A stretch of 64,000 nucleotides of DNA from Paenibacillus antri. GTDB lineage: Bacteria > Bacillota > Bacilli > Paenibacillales > YIM-B00363. Positions 18,882 to 27,560 of this stretch are shown here, piece by piece. Below the pieces are notes generated by a model. That model was not told the origin of the DNA. It was given only the letters and a program-made list of their open reading frames with translations, and did not search any database. The stretch is from positions 124,001 through 188,000 of the forward strand of contig NZ_VCIW01000003.1 in NCBI RefSeq assembly GCF_005765165.1, in the 5' to 3' direction. Each line of letters starts with the position of its first letter. The first letter of the stretch is position 1. A program made the translations under genes and the position numbers.

Positions 18882-19868
18882 TCACGCTCCTACGGCTTTG
18901 CCCGGTTCGACGAGGCGGACGGCGTTGTTCCGGTCCGCTTCGAGCATGCGCTGGAACGAGGCGATCGCGACTTCGACCTGATCGTCCGTCGGCTGCTTCG
19001 TCGTGAGCAACTGAAGCCACAGCCCCGGATATCCCAAGTACCGGAGCAGCGGGATGTCGCGCACGCTGTTCGTAAAGCGAAGCACCTCGTACGATACCCC
19101 GATGACGACCGGCAGCAGCAAGATGCGGATGCCGAGACGTTCCCAGATGGAATCCCACGTAAAGATAGGCAACGAATATAATAAGATGCCGACCAGCACG
19201 GTCAATACAAGAAAACTGCTGCCGCAGCGATAGTGCAGCGTGTTATATTTCTGGACGTTCTCGACCGTCAGCGGATCCCCGTTCTCATAGGCGGTAATGA
19301 CCTTATGTTCCGCGCCGTGGTACTGGAACAACCGCTTGATGAGCGGGGTCTGGGCGATCAAGAGAATGTAGCCGATCAAGAGAACGAGCTTAATGCCTCC
19401 TTCGATCAAGTTATGAAGAAAGATGCTCTCGAAGCTGCCTTCGAACAGCATGCTCTCGAGGGCGGCCGGAACTAACGTGAAAATCAGCTTGCCGGCCAAA
19501 AACGACAGGACGCCGACGACCGCGACGCCGAGAATCATGGTCAAGTTGTCGGACATCGACTTCTTCTCAGGTTCCTTCGGAGCGACTTCTCCCGATTCTC
19601 CCGCTTCGCCCTCGGCGTACGACTCCGCGGAAAAATTAAGATGCTGCGATCCCTTCGCGCTGGAATCGAGCAAGGCGACGATCCCCCGAAGGAGCGGAAC
19701 TTTCTTCAGCTTCGTCACCCAAGCCTTCTCGGTTCTAGGGGATTCGAAATATGCGATGGAACGGTCTTTCTTCCGTACGGCGGTGACGTTGACGGTCCGA
19801 CCGGCGAACATGACGCCCTCGATGACCGCTTGTCCGCCATAGGCGACCGGTGCTTTCACTTCAGACAA
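18882..19868 (-). CDS. yqhQ: DUF1385 membrane protein YqhQ
   Basis: 328 residues from a TTG start at 19868, with GAGGAGG at the right distance; no ATG serves better. The N-terminus VAYGGQAVIEGVMFAGR is the DUF1385 signature. Membrane helices occupy about residues 115-140, 155-175 and 225-270. The family motif AEHKVITAYENG is near residue 195. Function is unknown, although the family is near-universal next to aroQ/efp in Bacilli and that synteny holds here. Confidence 0.9.
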   Translation of the reverse strand: MSEVKAPVAYGGQAVIEGVMFAGRTVNVTAVRKKDRSIAYFESPRTEKAWVTKLKKVPLLRGIVALLDSSAKGSQHLNFSAESYAEGEAGESGEVAPKEPEKKSMSDNLTMILGVAVVGVLSFLAGKLIFTLVPAALESMLFEGSFESIFLHNLIEGGIKLVLLIGYILLIAQTPLIKRLFQYHGAEHKVITAYENGDPLTVENVQKYNTLHYRCGSSFLVLTVLVGILLYSLPIFTWDSIWERLGIRILLLPVVIGVSYEVLRFTNSVRDIPLLRYLGYPGLWLQLLTTKQPTDDQVEVAIASFQRMLEADRNNAVRLVEPGKAVGA

Positions 19869-20028
19869 TTGGCGTTCCTCCTCGCGTCTCGCGAAATATG
19901 CGTTTCCTTCATTGTACCGGATTCCACCCCCGTTTGCCACCGGAAACCCTCCCCGCTCGTTTACGACCGCGGCCGTTGAAGCATACTACTGCGTATCTAC
20001 GTTTCCACGAAGGAGAGACCGAACCACT

Positions 20029-20556
20029 ATGCCACATCCTAAAGATTCCGATCCGAAAGCGGCCGGCGTCCAGACGGTCGTCCGAACGAAAAAGCTTCCT
20101 TTCGCTCTTAACCTAGGCTTCTTCGCGGGAGCGATCTGGGGCGGCGTCCGGTGGATGTTTTACTATTTCGGCTTCACCGACGTCGTTCCGGGCTTTCTGG
20201 TGGAACCGTTCTTCCTGCACGATTTTCTGGCCGGAACGGGCGGCTTTCTCGTCGGGTACGCGTCCTTCATCGCCATGTCGATCGTCGCCGCGCTGCTTTA
20301 TACGTTCACCGCATATAAGCTGAAGGGGCCCTGGCCCGGCGTCGCGTTCGGCGTCGTCTGGTTCGTCGCCGTCTACTTGGTCGTCGGTCCGCTGCTCGGC
20401 ATGCTGCTCCCCCTCGGCCGTCTCGATTGGGATTCGATCTGGCTGGACGGCTCCATCTTCGTCTTGTGGGGCGTCTTCATCGGGTATACCGTGAATTACG
20501 AATTTACGGACGAGGAGCGCCGGATAAGAGAGAACCCGGTTGCGCCCCCCCATTAA
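20029..20556 (+). CDS. yqhR: YqhR-like conserved membrane protein
   Basis: 175 residues from ATG 20029, preceded by GAAGGAGAGA at 20009-20018. After a hydrophilic N-terminus (about 25 residues) there are four predicted helices. Conserved features are GFFAGAIWGGVRWMFYYFGFT, a PFFLHDF loop and VNYEFTDEE at the end. Placement between yqhQ and aroQ is the same as in B. subtilis. Function is unknown. Confidence 0.85.
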   Translation: MPHPKDSDPKAAGVQTVVRTKKLPFALNLGFFAGAIWGGVRWMFYYFGFTDVVPGFLVEPFFLHDFLAGTGGFLVGYASFIAMSIVAALLYTFTAYKLKGPWPGVAFGVVWFVAVYLVVGPLLGMLLPLGRLDWDSIWLDGSIFVLWGVFIGYTVNYEFTDEERRIRENPVAPPH

Positions 20557-20590
20557 AACCGAATCCTCCGTCGCACTTTCCAATGGGCTG

Positions 20591-20620
20591 TTCTCAAACC
20601 GGGGAAATCTATGGTAAAAT
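20591..20620 (+). promoter_or_regulatory. Probable extended -10 promoter of aroQ
   Basis: TGG immediately followed by TAAAAT (20612-20620) forms an extended -10. A weak -35 (TTCTCA, 20591-20596) lies 18 bp upstream. The lysC promoter uses the same TATGGTA-type context. Confidence 0.5.
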
Positions 20621-20655
20621 GGCTCTTGGTGCAAAAAGAGAAGGTGGTGCGGCTC

Positions 20656-21105
20656 TTGAAGACGGTGTTGGTGCTCAACGGCCCGAACCTAAATACGCTT
20701 GGGTGGCGGGAAAAGAACGTATACGGCACGATGTCTTTGGCCGAAATCGAACGGAACCTGACCGCCCTCGCGGAACGGCTCGGCGTTGAGGTTCGTTGCT
20801 TTCAATCGAACCATGAAGGCGCGTTGATCGACGAAATCCATCGGGCGCGGGAGACGGCCGACGGCATCGTCATGAACCCCGGCGCGTTCACGCATTACAG
20901 CTATGCCATTCGAGACGCGATCGCCGCGGTGGAGCTGCCGGCGATCGAGGTGCATCTATCCAACGTATATAAGCGGGAGCCGTTCCGTCACGTCTCCGTG
21001 ACGGCTCCCGTCATGCTCGGCGTCATCGCCGGTCTCGGCCCGATCGGGTACGAGCTGGCGCTGAAGGCGATCGTTGCACAACTTGACAACGTAAAGGGTG
21101 AGTGA
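20656..21105 (+). CDS. aroQ: Type II 3-dehydroquinate dehydratase
   Basis: 149 residues from TTG 20656. AGAAGGTGG at 20639-20647 is the ribosome site and the resulting N-terminus KTVLVLNGPNLNTLG matches the family; an ATG at 20611 would add a spurious extension and sits on the promoter. Tyr in VYG, the conserved Asn in NPGAFTHYS, His in EVHLSN and Arg in EPFRH are the family active-site elements. It converts 3-dehydroquinate to 3-dehydroshikimate in aromatic amino acid synthesis. Confidence 0.95.
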   Translation: MKTVLVLNGPNLNTLGWREKNVYGTMSLAEIERNLTALAERLGVEVRCFQSNHEGALIDEIHRARETADGIVMNPGAFTHYSYAIRDAIAAVELPAIEVHLSNVYKREPFRHVSVTAPVMLGVIAGLGPIGYELALKAIVAQLDNVKGE

Positions 21106-21106
21106 C

Positions 21107-22183
21107 ATGGCCAATACCGAACACCGGCTGACGAAGCTCCGCGCCGCCATGGAAGGCGAGGGGCTCGAAGCGCTGCTCGTCACGAATCCGGTCAACCGGC
21201 GGTACCTGTCCGGATTTACCGGCTCCGCAGGATATGTCGTCGTAACCGCAACCCGCGCGCTGCTGTTCACGGACTTCCGTTATGTAACGCAGGCGAACGA
21301 GCAGGCGACGGGCTTCGACATCGTCGAGCACGGAACGTCTCCGCTCTCCTCCGTCGGCGACGCGCTTCGCGCGGCGGGCATCTCGCGGCTCGGCTTCGAG
21401 CAGCAGCACGTCAGCTACGGCGCGTATTTGTCTTACGGAAGAGACCTCGGGGGCATCGAGCTGACGCCGACCGACGGAATGGTCGAGAAGCTGCGCCGGA
21501 TTAAAGACGAAGCGGAGCTCGCCGTCATTCGCAAGGCGGTCGCGATCGCGGACGCGGGCTTCGAGTTTATGCTGAAGACGCTGCGCCCGGGCATGCGCGA
21601 GATCGACGCGGCGCTCGAGCTTGAGAGCTTCATGAAGAAGCAAGGCGCGAAGGGCCCTTCGTTCGACACGATCATCGCTTCCGGCGAGCGTTCCGCGCTG
21701 CCGCACGGCGTCGCCGGCGAACGCGTCATCGGGACGAACGAATTCGTCAAGATGGATTTCGGCGCGTTGTACGATGGGTATTGCTCGGACATGACCCGCA
21801 CGGTCGTGATCGGCACCCCGACGCCGAAGCATCGGGAAATTTACGACATCGTGCTGGAAGCGCAGATGGCCGCGCTCGCGGGCATCAAACCCGGCATCAC
21901 CGGACGCGAAGGCGACGCGCTCGCGCGGAACGTCATCGCCGCGCGCGGGTACGGCGACAACTTCGGGCACGGCACGGGACACGCCGTCGGCATGGACATC
22001 CACGAGAGTCCGCGCCTTAGCAAGACGGAGGAAGCGAGGCTCGAGCCCGGCATGGTCGTAACCGTGGAGCCAGGCATCTACTTGCCCGGCTTCGGGGGCG
22101 TTCGCATCGAAGATATCGTCGTCGTAACGGAGAACGGCTGCGAGATCCTGACGAAATCGACGAAGGACTTTATTACACTCTAG
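21107..22183 (+). CDS. yqhT: M24 family Xaa-Pro dipeptidase/aminopeptidase (YqhT)
   Basis: 358 residues. The N-terminal creatinase-like domain (VTNPVNRRYLSGFTGS) precedes a pita-bread metallopeptidase domain. Metal ligands are visible: Asp in KMDFGALYDGYCSDMTRT (two Asp), His in GHGTGHAVGMDIHE, Glu in TVEPGIYLPG and Glu in RIEDIVVVTENG. It would release N-terminal residues preceding proline. It starts 2 bp after the aroQ stop and leads into efp, which is functionally apt because both deal with proline-containing peptides. Confidence 0.93.
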   Translation: MANTEHRLTKLRAAMEGEGLEALLVTNPVNRRYLSGFTGSAGYVVVTATRALLFTDFRYVTQANEQATGFDIVEHGTSPLSSVGDALRAAGISRLGFEQQHVSYGAYLSYGRDLGGIELTPTDGMVEKLRRIKDEAELAVIRKAVAIADAGFEFMLKTLRPGMREIDAALELESFMKKQGAKGPSFDTIIASGERSALPHGVAGERVIGTNEFVKMDFGALYDGYCSDMTRTVVIGTPTPKHREIYDIVLEAQMAALAGIKPGITGREGDALARNVIAARGYGDNFGHGTGHAVGMDIHESPRLSKTEEARLEPGMVVTVEPGIYLPGFGGVRIEDIVVVTENGCEILTKSTKDFITL

Positions 22184-22195
22184 GAGGACGAACCA

Positions 22196-22753
22196 GTGAT
22201 TTCAGTTAACGATTTTAAAACGGGTCTTACCATCGAAGTAGACGGCGACATTTACACGGTCATTGATTTCCAACACGTAAAGCCGGGCAAAGGCGCCGCG
22301 TTCGTGCGCTCCAAATTGAAAGGCCTCCGGAACGGCAACGTCGTCGAGAAGACGTTCCGCGCGGGCGAGAACGTCTCCCGCGCCGTCATCGACAACCGCG
22401 CGATGCAGTATTTGTACAACTCGGGCAGCGAATATACGTTCATGGACAACGAGACGTACGACCAAATTACGTTGGCGGAGAAGCAGCTCGAGTGGGAAAA
22501 GAAGTTCTTGATCGAAAATATGGTCATTAACATCAGCTCGTACCAAGGCGAAATCATCGGCATTCAGCTGCCGAACAGCGTCGAGCTGAAGGTCACGGAG
22601 ACGGAGCCGGGCATTAAGGGCAACACGGCGCAAGGCGCGACGAAGAACGCGACGCTCGAAACCGGCCTCACCGTTCAGGTGCCGCTCTTCATCAACGAAG
22701 GCGACGTGCTGCTCATCGATACGCGGGAAGGCAAGTACATATCGAGAGCGTAA
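22196..22753 (+). CDS. efp: Translation elongation factor P
   Basis: 185 residues from GTG 22196, with AGGAGG at 22182-22187. The three-domain EF-P is intact. The exposed lysine loop is [16 protein letters not shown] (Lys about 32), and the C-terminal signature is [17 protein letters not shown]. It relieves ribosome stalling at polyproline. No EpmA/EpmB modification genes are seen, as expected for a Bacillus-like EF-P. Confidence 0.97.
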   Translation: MISVNDFKTGLTIEVDGDIYTVIDFQHVKPGKGAAFVRSKLKGLRNGNVVEKTFRAGENVSRAVIDNRAMQYLYNSGSEYTFMDNETYDQITLAEKQLEWEKKFLIENMVINISSYQGEIIGIQLPNSVELKVTETEPGIKGNTAQGATKNATLETGLTVQVPLFINEGDVLLIDTREGKYISRA

Positions 22754-22762
22754 GCAATCCGG

Positions 22763-22791
22763 ACCGCCGCTCGCAGGAGCGGCGGTTTTTT
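22763..22791 (+). terminator. Intrinsic terminator after efp
   Basis: ACCGCCGCTC (22763-22772) pairs with GAGCGGCGGT (22777-22786) around GCAG, followed by six T. Confidence 0.92.
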
Positions 22792-22838
22792 GCTGCGCGC
22801 GCATTTCGATTTTTTGTCATGATTGCGCTCTTGCCCTA

Positions 22839-22847
22839 TGGTATAAT
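22839..22847 (+). promoter_or_regulatory. Extended -10 promoter of the aspartokinase gene
   Basis: TGG followed by a perfect TATAAT at 22842-22847, 51 bp before the TTG start. The leader is too short for a lysine riboswitch. Confidence 0.6.
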
Positions 22848-22897
22848 GTTTCAATATGTATGCTCGAAAGAAAGCTTCTTAAGGGAGTGAGAGTTCT

Positions 22898-24151
22898 TTG
22901 GCGTTAGTGGTGATGAAGTTCGGGGGAAGCTCGGTCGGCGACGCGGAGCGCATGAAGCGCGTCGCGAAGCGGGTCGTAGAGAAGAAACGCGAAGGAAACC
23001 GCGTCGTCGTCGTCGTATCCGCCATGGGCGACACGACCGACGACTTGATCGATTTATCGAAGCAGCTGACCGACCAGCCGTCCGCGAGAGAGATGGACAT
23101 GCTGCTCACGACCGGCGAACAAGTATCGGTAGCGCTGCTGTCGATGACGATTCATACGCACGGCGAAGGCGCCGTCTCGTATACCGGCTGGCAGGCGGGC
23201 ATGACGACGGAGGCGGCGCACGGCCGCGCGCGCATCAGCGACATTCGACCGGACCGCATTCATAAAGCGCTGGACGAGGACAAGATCGTCGTCGTCGCAG
23301 GCTTCCAAGGCATGACCGAAGACGGCGAAATCACGACGCTCGGCCGCGGCGGCTCGGACACGACGGCCGTGGCGCTCGCCGCCGCGCTGAAGGCGGACTT
23401 GTGCGAAATCTATACGGACGTCGACGGCATCTATTCGACGGACCCGCGCATCGTGAAGGTGGCGCGCAAGCTGAACGAAATTTCGTACGACGAGATGCTG
23501 GAGCTCGCGAATCTCGGCGCGGCGGTGCTGCATCCGCGCGCGGTCGAATACGCGAAGCATTATTCGGTGCCGCTCGTCGTACGGTCCAGCTTTACTTACA
23601 ACGAAGGTACGATCGTGAAGGAGGACGCATCCATGGAGCAAGGCGTAGTCGTCAGCGGCATCGCATACGACAAGAACGTGGCGAGAATCAGCATTTTGGG
23701 CGTGAAGGACGTGCCGGGGCAGCTGGCGAAGGTGTTTACGGCGCTCGGCGATGCCGGCATTAACGTCGATATCATCGTACAGAGCGGCGTTCAGAACGGC
23801 AAAGCGGATTTCTCCTTCTCGACGGGATCGAGCGACGCGGAGCAAGCGGTGACGATTTTGCGAGGCATGCAGAACGACGTCGGCTTCGACGACGTGACGA
23901 GCGAGACGAATCTCGTGAAGGTGTCGATCGTAGGCGCCGGCATGGTAAGCAACCCGGGCGTCGCGGCGAAGATGTTCGACGCGATCTCGAGCCAAGGCGT
24001 CAGCATCAAGATGGTCAGTACGTCGGAAATCAAAGTGTCCTGCGTCATCGACGCGGACAAATTCCAAGACGTCGTGCGCGCCTGCCATACGGCATACGGA
24101 CTGGACTCGACGGAGCAAGCGTTCGTCGGCGGACCGTCCGAACGTCGGTAA
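22898..24151 (+). CDS. lysC: Aspartate kinase with ACT domains
   Basis: 417 residues from TTG 22898, with AAGGGAG at 22880-22886. The kinase motif KFGGSSVGDAERM opens the protein and GRGGSDTTAVALA and CEIYTDVDGIYSTDPRIV follow. Two ACT domains start near residue 265 (VARISILGVKDVPGQ) and residue 340 (LVKVSIVGAGMVSNPGVAAKMF), which mark an allosterically regulated enzyme. It phosphorylates aspartate for lysine, threonine, methionine and diaminopimelate synthesis. No lysine riboswitch precedes it, so it may be a non-LysC isoenzyme (dapG- or thrD-like). Confidence 0.95.
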   Translation: MALVVMKFGGSSVGDAERMKRVAKRVVEKKREGNRVVVVVSAMGDTTDDLIDLSKQLTDQPSAREMDMLLTTGEQVSVALLSMTIHTHGEGAVSYTGWQAGMTTEAAHGRARISDIRPDRIHKALDEDKIVVVAGFQGMTEDGEITTLGRGGSDTTAVALAAALKADLCEIYTDVDGIYSTDPRIVKVARKLNEISYDEMLELANLGAAVLHPRAVEYAKHYSVPLVVRSSFTYNEGTIVKEDASMEQGVVVSGIAYDKNVARISILGVKDVPGQLAKVFTALGDAGINVDIIVQSGVQNGKADFSFSTGSSDAEQAVTILRGMQNDVGFDDVTSETNLVKVSIVGAGMVSNPGVAAKMFDAISSQGVSIKMVSTSEIKVSCVIDADKFQDVVRACHTAYGLDSTEQAFVGGPSERR

Positions 24152-24162
24152 GCTTATGCAAG

Positions 24163-24211
24163 AGGCCGTTCGGTTTGAGTATCCTTACTCGAACCGAACG
24201 GCCTTTTTTTT
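24163..24211 (+). terminator. Intrinsic terminator after the aspartokinase gene
   Basis: A 19-bp stem (24163-24181 with 24186-24204, a single G-T wobble) around a TCCT loop, followed by eight T. It is the strongest terminator in the window. Confidence 0.95.
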
Positions 24212-24296
24212 CGTGTCCGCGCGCCCCCCGCCTGCCCAAAAGAAGAACCGCCGGGCGCCGATCGCGCCGAGCGGTTCGAATTTCCGTCCATCCAGG

Positions 24297-24764
24297 TCAC
24301 CACTTGAATTTATCGAACAAAAAGGTGAAAACCTTCAGCAGGAACGCCGTAATGCCCGCGGCCATGAGGGGACCGACCGGAATGCCTCGCAAAAACAAAA
24401 TGCCGAAGATCGATCCGATCACGAGCCCGACGATGAGCTCGGGATCAAGCTTCAGCAAATCCAAGCCTTTGCCGTTCATATAGGTGGCGATCGCGCCGCC
24501 GAGAAGGGCGAGAACGCCGGGCCAGCTCGTAAACACGGCTAAGATGTCCTTCTGCGCGATCCGCTCGCTCGCGAACGGAACGAGGACGCCCATGGTCAAA
24601 AACAATAAGCCGAACTCGAGTCCGCGTCGTTCGATCGTGGGCAAATACCGCTCGAGGGAGACCAGCTTGATGATCAGCAGGACGCAGGCGGCCGTCGTAA
24701 TAATGTGGGACCGGCCCACCATGCCGATGATGATTAGAATGACCAATAGCAATTCACCGTTCAT
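24297..24764 (-). CDS. DUF441 family membrane protein
   Basis: 155 residues on the minus strand. Four hydrophobic helices, with the DUF441 hallmarks [29 protein letters not shown] split across helix 2 and [24 protein letters not shown] ribosome site AGGAG lies upstream. Function is unknown; the family is widespread in Bacilli. It lies downstream of the comA/comB remnant on the same strand. Confidence 0.9.
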   Translation of the reverse strand: MNGELLLVILIIIGMVGRSHIITTAACVLLIIKLVSLERYLPTIERRGLEFGLLFLTMGVLVPFASERIAQKDILAVFTSWPGVLALLGGAIATYMNGKGLDLLKLDPELIVGLVIGSIFGILFLRGIPVGPLMAAGITAFLLKVFTFLFDKFKW

Positions 24765-24819
24765 CGCGAGACTCCTGTCCTATTGGATTCTCTACATTCT
24801 ATGAACGGCGTCGACGATT

Positions 24820-25143
24820 CTAGAACAACCCTAGTCCGCACTCGAACGGCCGCAATTCCCCGCCGGACAGGATCGGCGTGAGCCGATAGACGTCGCGCCG
24901 GGCGCAGAAGACGACGTCCTCGCGATACCCTAACGCGACGAGGCGGCTCCCTGTGTCCGAGCCTAACAGCGCATCCTCCAACCGATGCTCGAAATGACGG
25001 TACGCCCCTTCCATCGCGGCGGCCAAGTCGTCGGTCGCGACATGCCGTCAGACCTCTTCTTTAATCCGCTTCGCGATCATGCCCGCGAACAGTCCGTCTT
25101 CCGGCGCGAACGTCTCCTATTCGGCGCCGCGCTCGTCGCTCGA
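24820..25143 (-). pseudogene. comB: Decayed 2-phosphosulfolactate phosphatase (comB) remnant
   Basis: Reading the minus strand in one frame from about 25143 to the stop at 24820 gives a C-terminal ComB-like sequence: ETFAPEDGLFAGMIAKRI, later SRLVALGYREDVVFCARRDV and a final LRPFECGLGLF. It is interrupted by an in-frame TAG at 25117-25119 and a TGA at 25048-25050. The N-terminal two thirds expected of ComB (about 230 residues) are absent, because intact comA lies immediately upstream. ComB removes phosphate from the ComA product to give sulfolactate. The similarity is recognised by eye from the GRFxxED...AG and LxxLGxxxDVxFCAxxD patterns. Confidence 0.72.
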
Positions 25144-25206
25144 ACGTCTCGCTAACCGTAGAGATGCAATCGATACGCAACCGTCTTCACTCTTTATCGC
25201 CGCCGA

Positions 25207-26016
25207 CTACACTCTCGCTTGCATGCCTAGGTGGAACGTATCCGACCGAAGGCCGCGGCGCAGCGCTTCGAGCGACAGCACGTCTTCCGGCGCGACGTTG
25301 CCGATGTTCAAGTTCGGGCCGAGCGCCTGCAGCAACTCCGCCTGTTGCGACTTGAGCGGCGCTTCCCACATCAGCACGGAGCTATCCGGCACGCAGTGCA
25401 TAATCCCGTCCAGATCGTCCGTTTTGCAAACGCCGTTTTCGTCGAAAATTCCTACGCCCTTGCCCGACTCCCTCGCTTCGATCGTGACGAACGTCGCTCC
25501 GAGCGCCGTGTCGATCTCCACCGTTCGGGCGAGCTCCTCCGTTTCGATCCCCGATCCGAAAATTTTCTTGCCGTACTCCGTCACGACCGTGAAGCCGACG
25601 TCGATCGCCTTAACGATCAGCGCGCTGCGTTGGTCCCGGTTCATCTCGATCGTGCCGTCGGACACCTCGACCGCCGTGAAGCCGAAGCCCCGCGCGGTCG
25701 CCAAAAACGTGTCGACGAGGTTTTGCGATACAGCGACTTCGAGGAACGTGCCTCCCGGCATAATCAGCAGCCCGGCTTCGCGCGCCGTCTCGATTTTGCG
25801 CCTCAGCTCTTCCTCGGGATATAACGCCGAGGTGCCGAAGCCGAGCTTCACGACGTCGATATAGGGCGCCGCCACCCGAAGCATATCCTCGAACGCGCGG
25901 AGCCCGAGTCCCTTGTCGATCACCATCGTGCGACCGGTCGTTCGGGGTTTCGCGGTCCTTCGTCCGGTCGGATCGGCGAGGGACGGATGCCAATCCAATC
26001 TAGAAGTTTGGTCCAT
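25207..26016 (-). CDS. comA: Phosphosulfolactate synthase (ComA/YitD)
   Basis: 269 residues from ATG 26016 on the minus strand, with GAGGAG upstream. The ComA family is recognised from GLGLRAFEDMLRVAAPYIDVVKLGFGTS (in parts), MPGGTFLEVA and EARESGKGVGIFDENG. The enzyme adds sulfite to phosphoenolpyruvate to make (R)-phosphosulfolactate. In spore-forming bacilli this feeds the 3-sulfolactate found in spores (YitD in B. subtilis), while in archaea it begins coenzyme M synthesis. The next enzyme, ComB, survives only as a broken remnant downstream. Confidence 0.92.
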   Translation of the reverse strand: MDQTSRLDWHPSLADPTGRRTAKPRTTGRTMVIDKGLGLRAFEDMLRVAAPYIDVVKLGFGTSALYPEEELRRKIETAREAGLLIMPGGTFLEVAVSQNLVDTFLATARGFGFTAVEVSDGTIEMNRDQRSALIVKAIDVGFTVVTEYGKKIFGSGIETEELARTVEIDTALGATFVTIEARESGKGVGIFDENGVCKTDDLDGIMHCVPDSSVLMWEAPLKSQQAELLQALGPNLNIGNVAPEDVLSLEALRRGLRSDTFHLGMQARV

Positions 26017-26165
26017 TCGAATAACTCCTCGCTGGTTTAATAGAATTGTTCGTTTCTGAATGCAATATATGCATGGTCGGATGGGGGTGTGCCCATGATG
26101 CTAAACCGAGACGAGCCCGCATATATATGTACAAGTTCGTTCGCGATAGCGGGGGAGGACGCGGT

Positions 26166-26432
26166 ATGGTCGATAAAATCGTAGTCAGTATGGCGCTGCT
26201 GAGAGTGTTGTCGGGGTCCATCGAGTTGATGGCGGCCTTTCTCATTTACAGGCTCGCCAGTGTAGAGAAGGCGCTCGTCATCAACTCGTCGCTGGCCTTG
26301 GTCGGGCCGATCATCTTTATTTCGATTACGGCGCTCGGGCTCGTCGGCATTACGGATAAGCTCTCTTTCGGCAAGTTGGCTTGGGTCGCCGTGGGGGTAG
26401 CTTGTCTATTAATCGGCATTCTGAAAAAGTAG
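26166..26432 (+). CDS. yqhV: YqhV-like small membrane protein (DUF2619)
   Basis: 88 residues from ATG 26166, with GGGGGAGGA at 26151-26159. Three hydrophobic segments, with MALLRVLSGSIELMAAFLI and SSLALVGPIIFISITALGLVG characteristic of YqhV. It sits directly before the spoIIIA operon, as in B. subtilis. Function is unknown. Confidence 0.88.
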   Translation: MVDKIVVSMALLRVLSGSIELMAAFLIYRLASVEKALVINSSLALVGPIIFISITALGLVGITDKLSFGKLAWVAVGVACLLIGILKK

Positions 26433-26435
26433 CTT

Positions 26436-26464
26436 GTCATAATTCGATAGGCCAAGCATACATA
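26436..26464 (+). promoter_or_regulatory. SigE-like promoter of the spoIIIA operon
   Basis: GTCATAAT (26436-26443) resembles the SigE -35 and CATACATA (26457-26464) its -10, with 13 bp between. The start would be about 55 bp before spoIIIAA. A very similar pair precedes spoIIM. Confidence 0.6.
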
Positions 26465-26528
26465 TGGTTGTAAGTTAGGCCAAGCCGGACTTACGACAAC
26501 CGCCGACGCGGCGAAAGGGGAGATGACG

Positions 26529-27560
26529 ATGTGGAACGCCGTGCTGGAGTGGCTGCCGGGGTCGATTCGAACCGTTCTGTCGCGTTTGCCCGCCGATTGG
26601 ACGTCCCGAGCCGAGGAAATCCGGGTGCGGGACGGGCGGCCGCTGGAAATCGTCGCGGCGGGCGACTACACGTTCGTGGAGCCCGACGGAAGCCCGACGC
26701 TGCGGATCGAAGCCGCTTTCCGGCCGACGCGCGACGATTGCTTGAAGCTGCTGGACCGGATTACGAACCACTCGGTCTATACGATGGAAGAGCAGCTCCG
26801 CCGCGGTTACATTACCGTGCAGGGCGGCCATCGCATCGGTCTGGCGGGGCGGGCGGCGCTGGAGCGCGGTGCGATCAGAACGCTGCAGCATATCGGCGGC
26901 TTCAATCTTCGCATCGCCCGAGAGGTGAAGGGCTGCGCAAGCGCGCTGCTCCCCCGGCTGTGGGACGCGGAGTCGCGCCGGCTGCATCACACCTTGATCG
27001 TCTCTCCGCCGCAGCGAGGCAAGACGACGCTCCTGCGGGACGCGGCCCGCCTCGTCTCGACCGGCGGCTGGAGCGGCCGAACGGCGATCGATCGGCGGGA
27101 TCGGGCGCGCAAGGTCGGCATCGTCGACGAACGGTCGGAGATCGCGGCCGCCGTCGACGGCAAGCCGACGTTCGACGTCGGCCCGCGGACGGACGTGCTG
27201 GATGCCTGTCCGAAGGCGGAAGGCATGATGCTGATGATCCGCGCGCTGTCGCCGGAGGTGCTCGTCGTCGACGAGCTCGGCCGGCTGGAGGACGCGGAGG
27301 CGGTGATGGAGGCGCTTCACGCGGGCATCGCCGTCATCGCCACCGCGCACGGCCGGGACGCGGACGAGGTTCGCGGCCGGCCGTCGCTTGCCGCCCTGTT
27401 CGAAGCGCGCGTGTTCACGCGCATCGTGACGCTCGCCGCCAGCGGACCGACGGGCACGGTGCTCGACGTGCGCGACGCCGACGGACGCCGGCTGCCGCCG
27501 TCGCGGCCGGCCGCGGCGCCCCCGGCGACGCTGGAACGGAAGGGGGCGACCGGATGCTGA
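26529..27560 (+). CDS. spoIIIAA: Stage III sporulation protein AA (secretion-like ATPase)
   Basis: 343 residues from ATG 26529; an ATG at 26523 is too close to AGGGGAG (26516-26522). The AAA-type ATPase resembles secretion ATPases: EEIRVRDGRPLEI, MEEQLRRGYITVQGGHRIGLAGRA, then Walker A SPPQRGKTTLLRD (about residue 160) and Walker B-like EVLVVDELG. The first Walker A glycine is replaced by serine. It powers assembly or function of the SpoIIIA-SpoIIQ channel in the mother cell. The C-terminal 25 residues are Pro/Ala-rich and probably disordered. Confidence 0.95.
   Translation: MWNAVLEWLPGSIRTVLSRLPADWTSRAEEIRVRDGRPLEIVAAGDYTFVEPDGSPTLRIEAAFRPTRDDCLKLLDRITNHSVYTMEEQLRRGYITVQGGHRIGLAGRAALERGAIRTLQHIGGFNLRIAREVKGCASALLPRLWDAESRRLHHTLIVSPPQRGKTTLLRDAARLVSTGGWSGRTAIDRRDRARKVGIVDERSEIAAAVDGKPTFDVGPRTDVLDACPKAEGMMLMIRALSPEVLVVDELGRLEDAEAVMEALHAGIAVIATAHGRDADEVRGRPSLAALFEARVFTRIVTLAASGPTGTVLDVRDADGRRLPPSRPAAAPPATLERKGATGC

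Noticed and set aside
22796-22897. Possible lysine riboswitch before the aspartokinase gene
   Set aside because: Only about 45 nt lie between the -10 and the start codon and no L-box motif is present.
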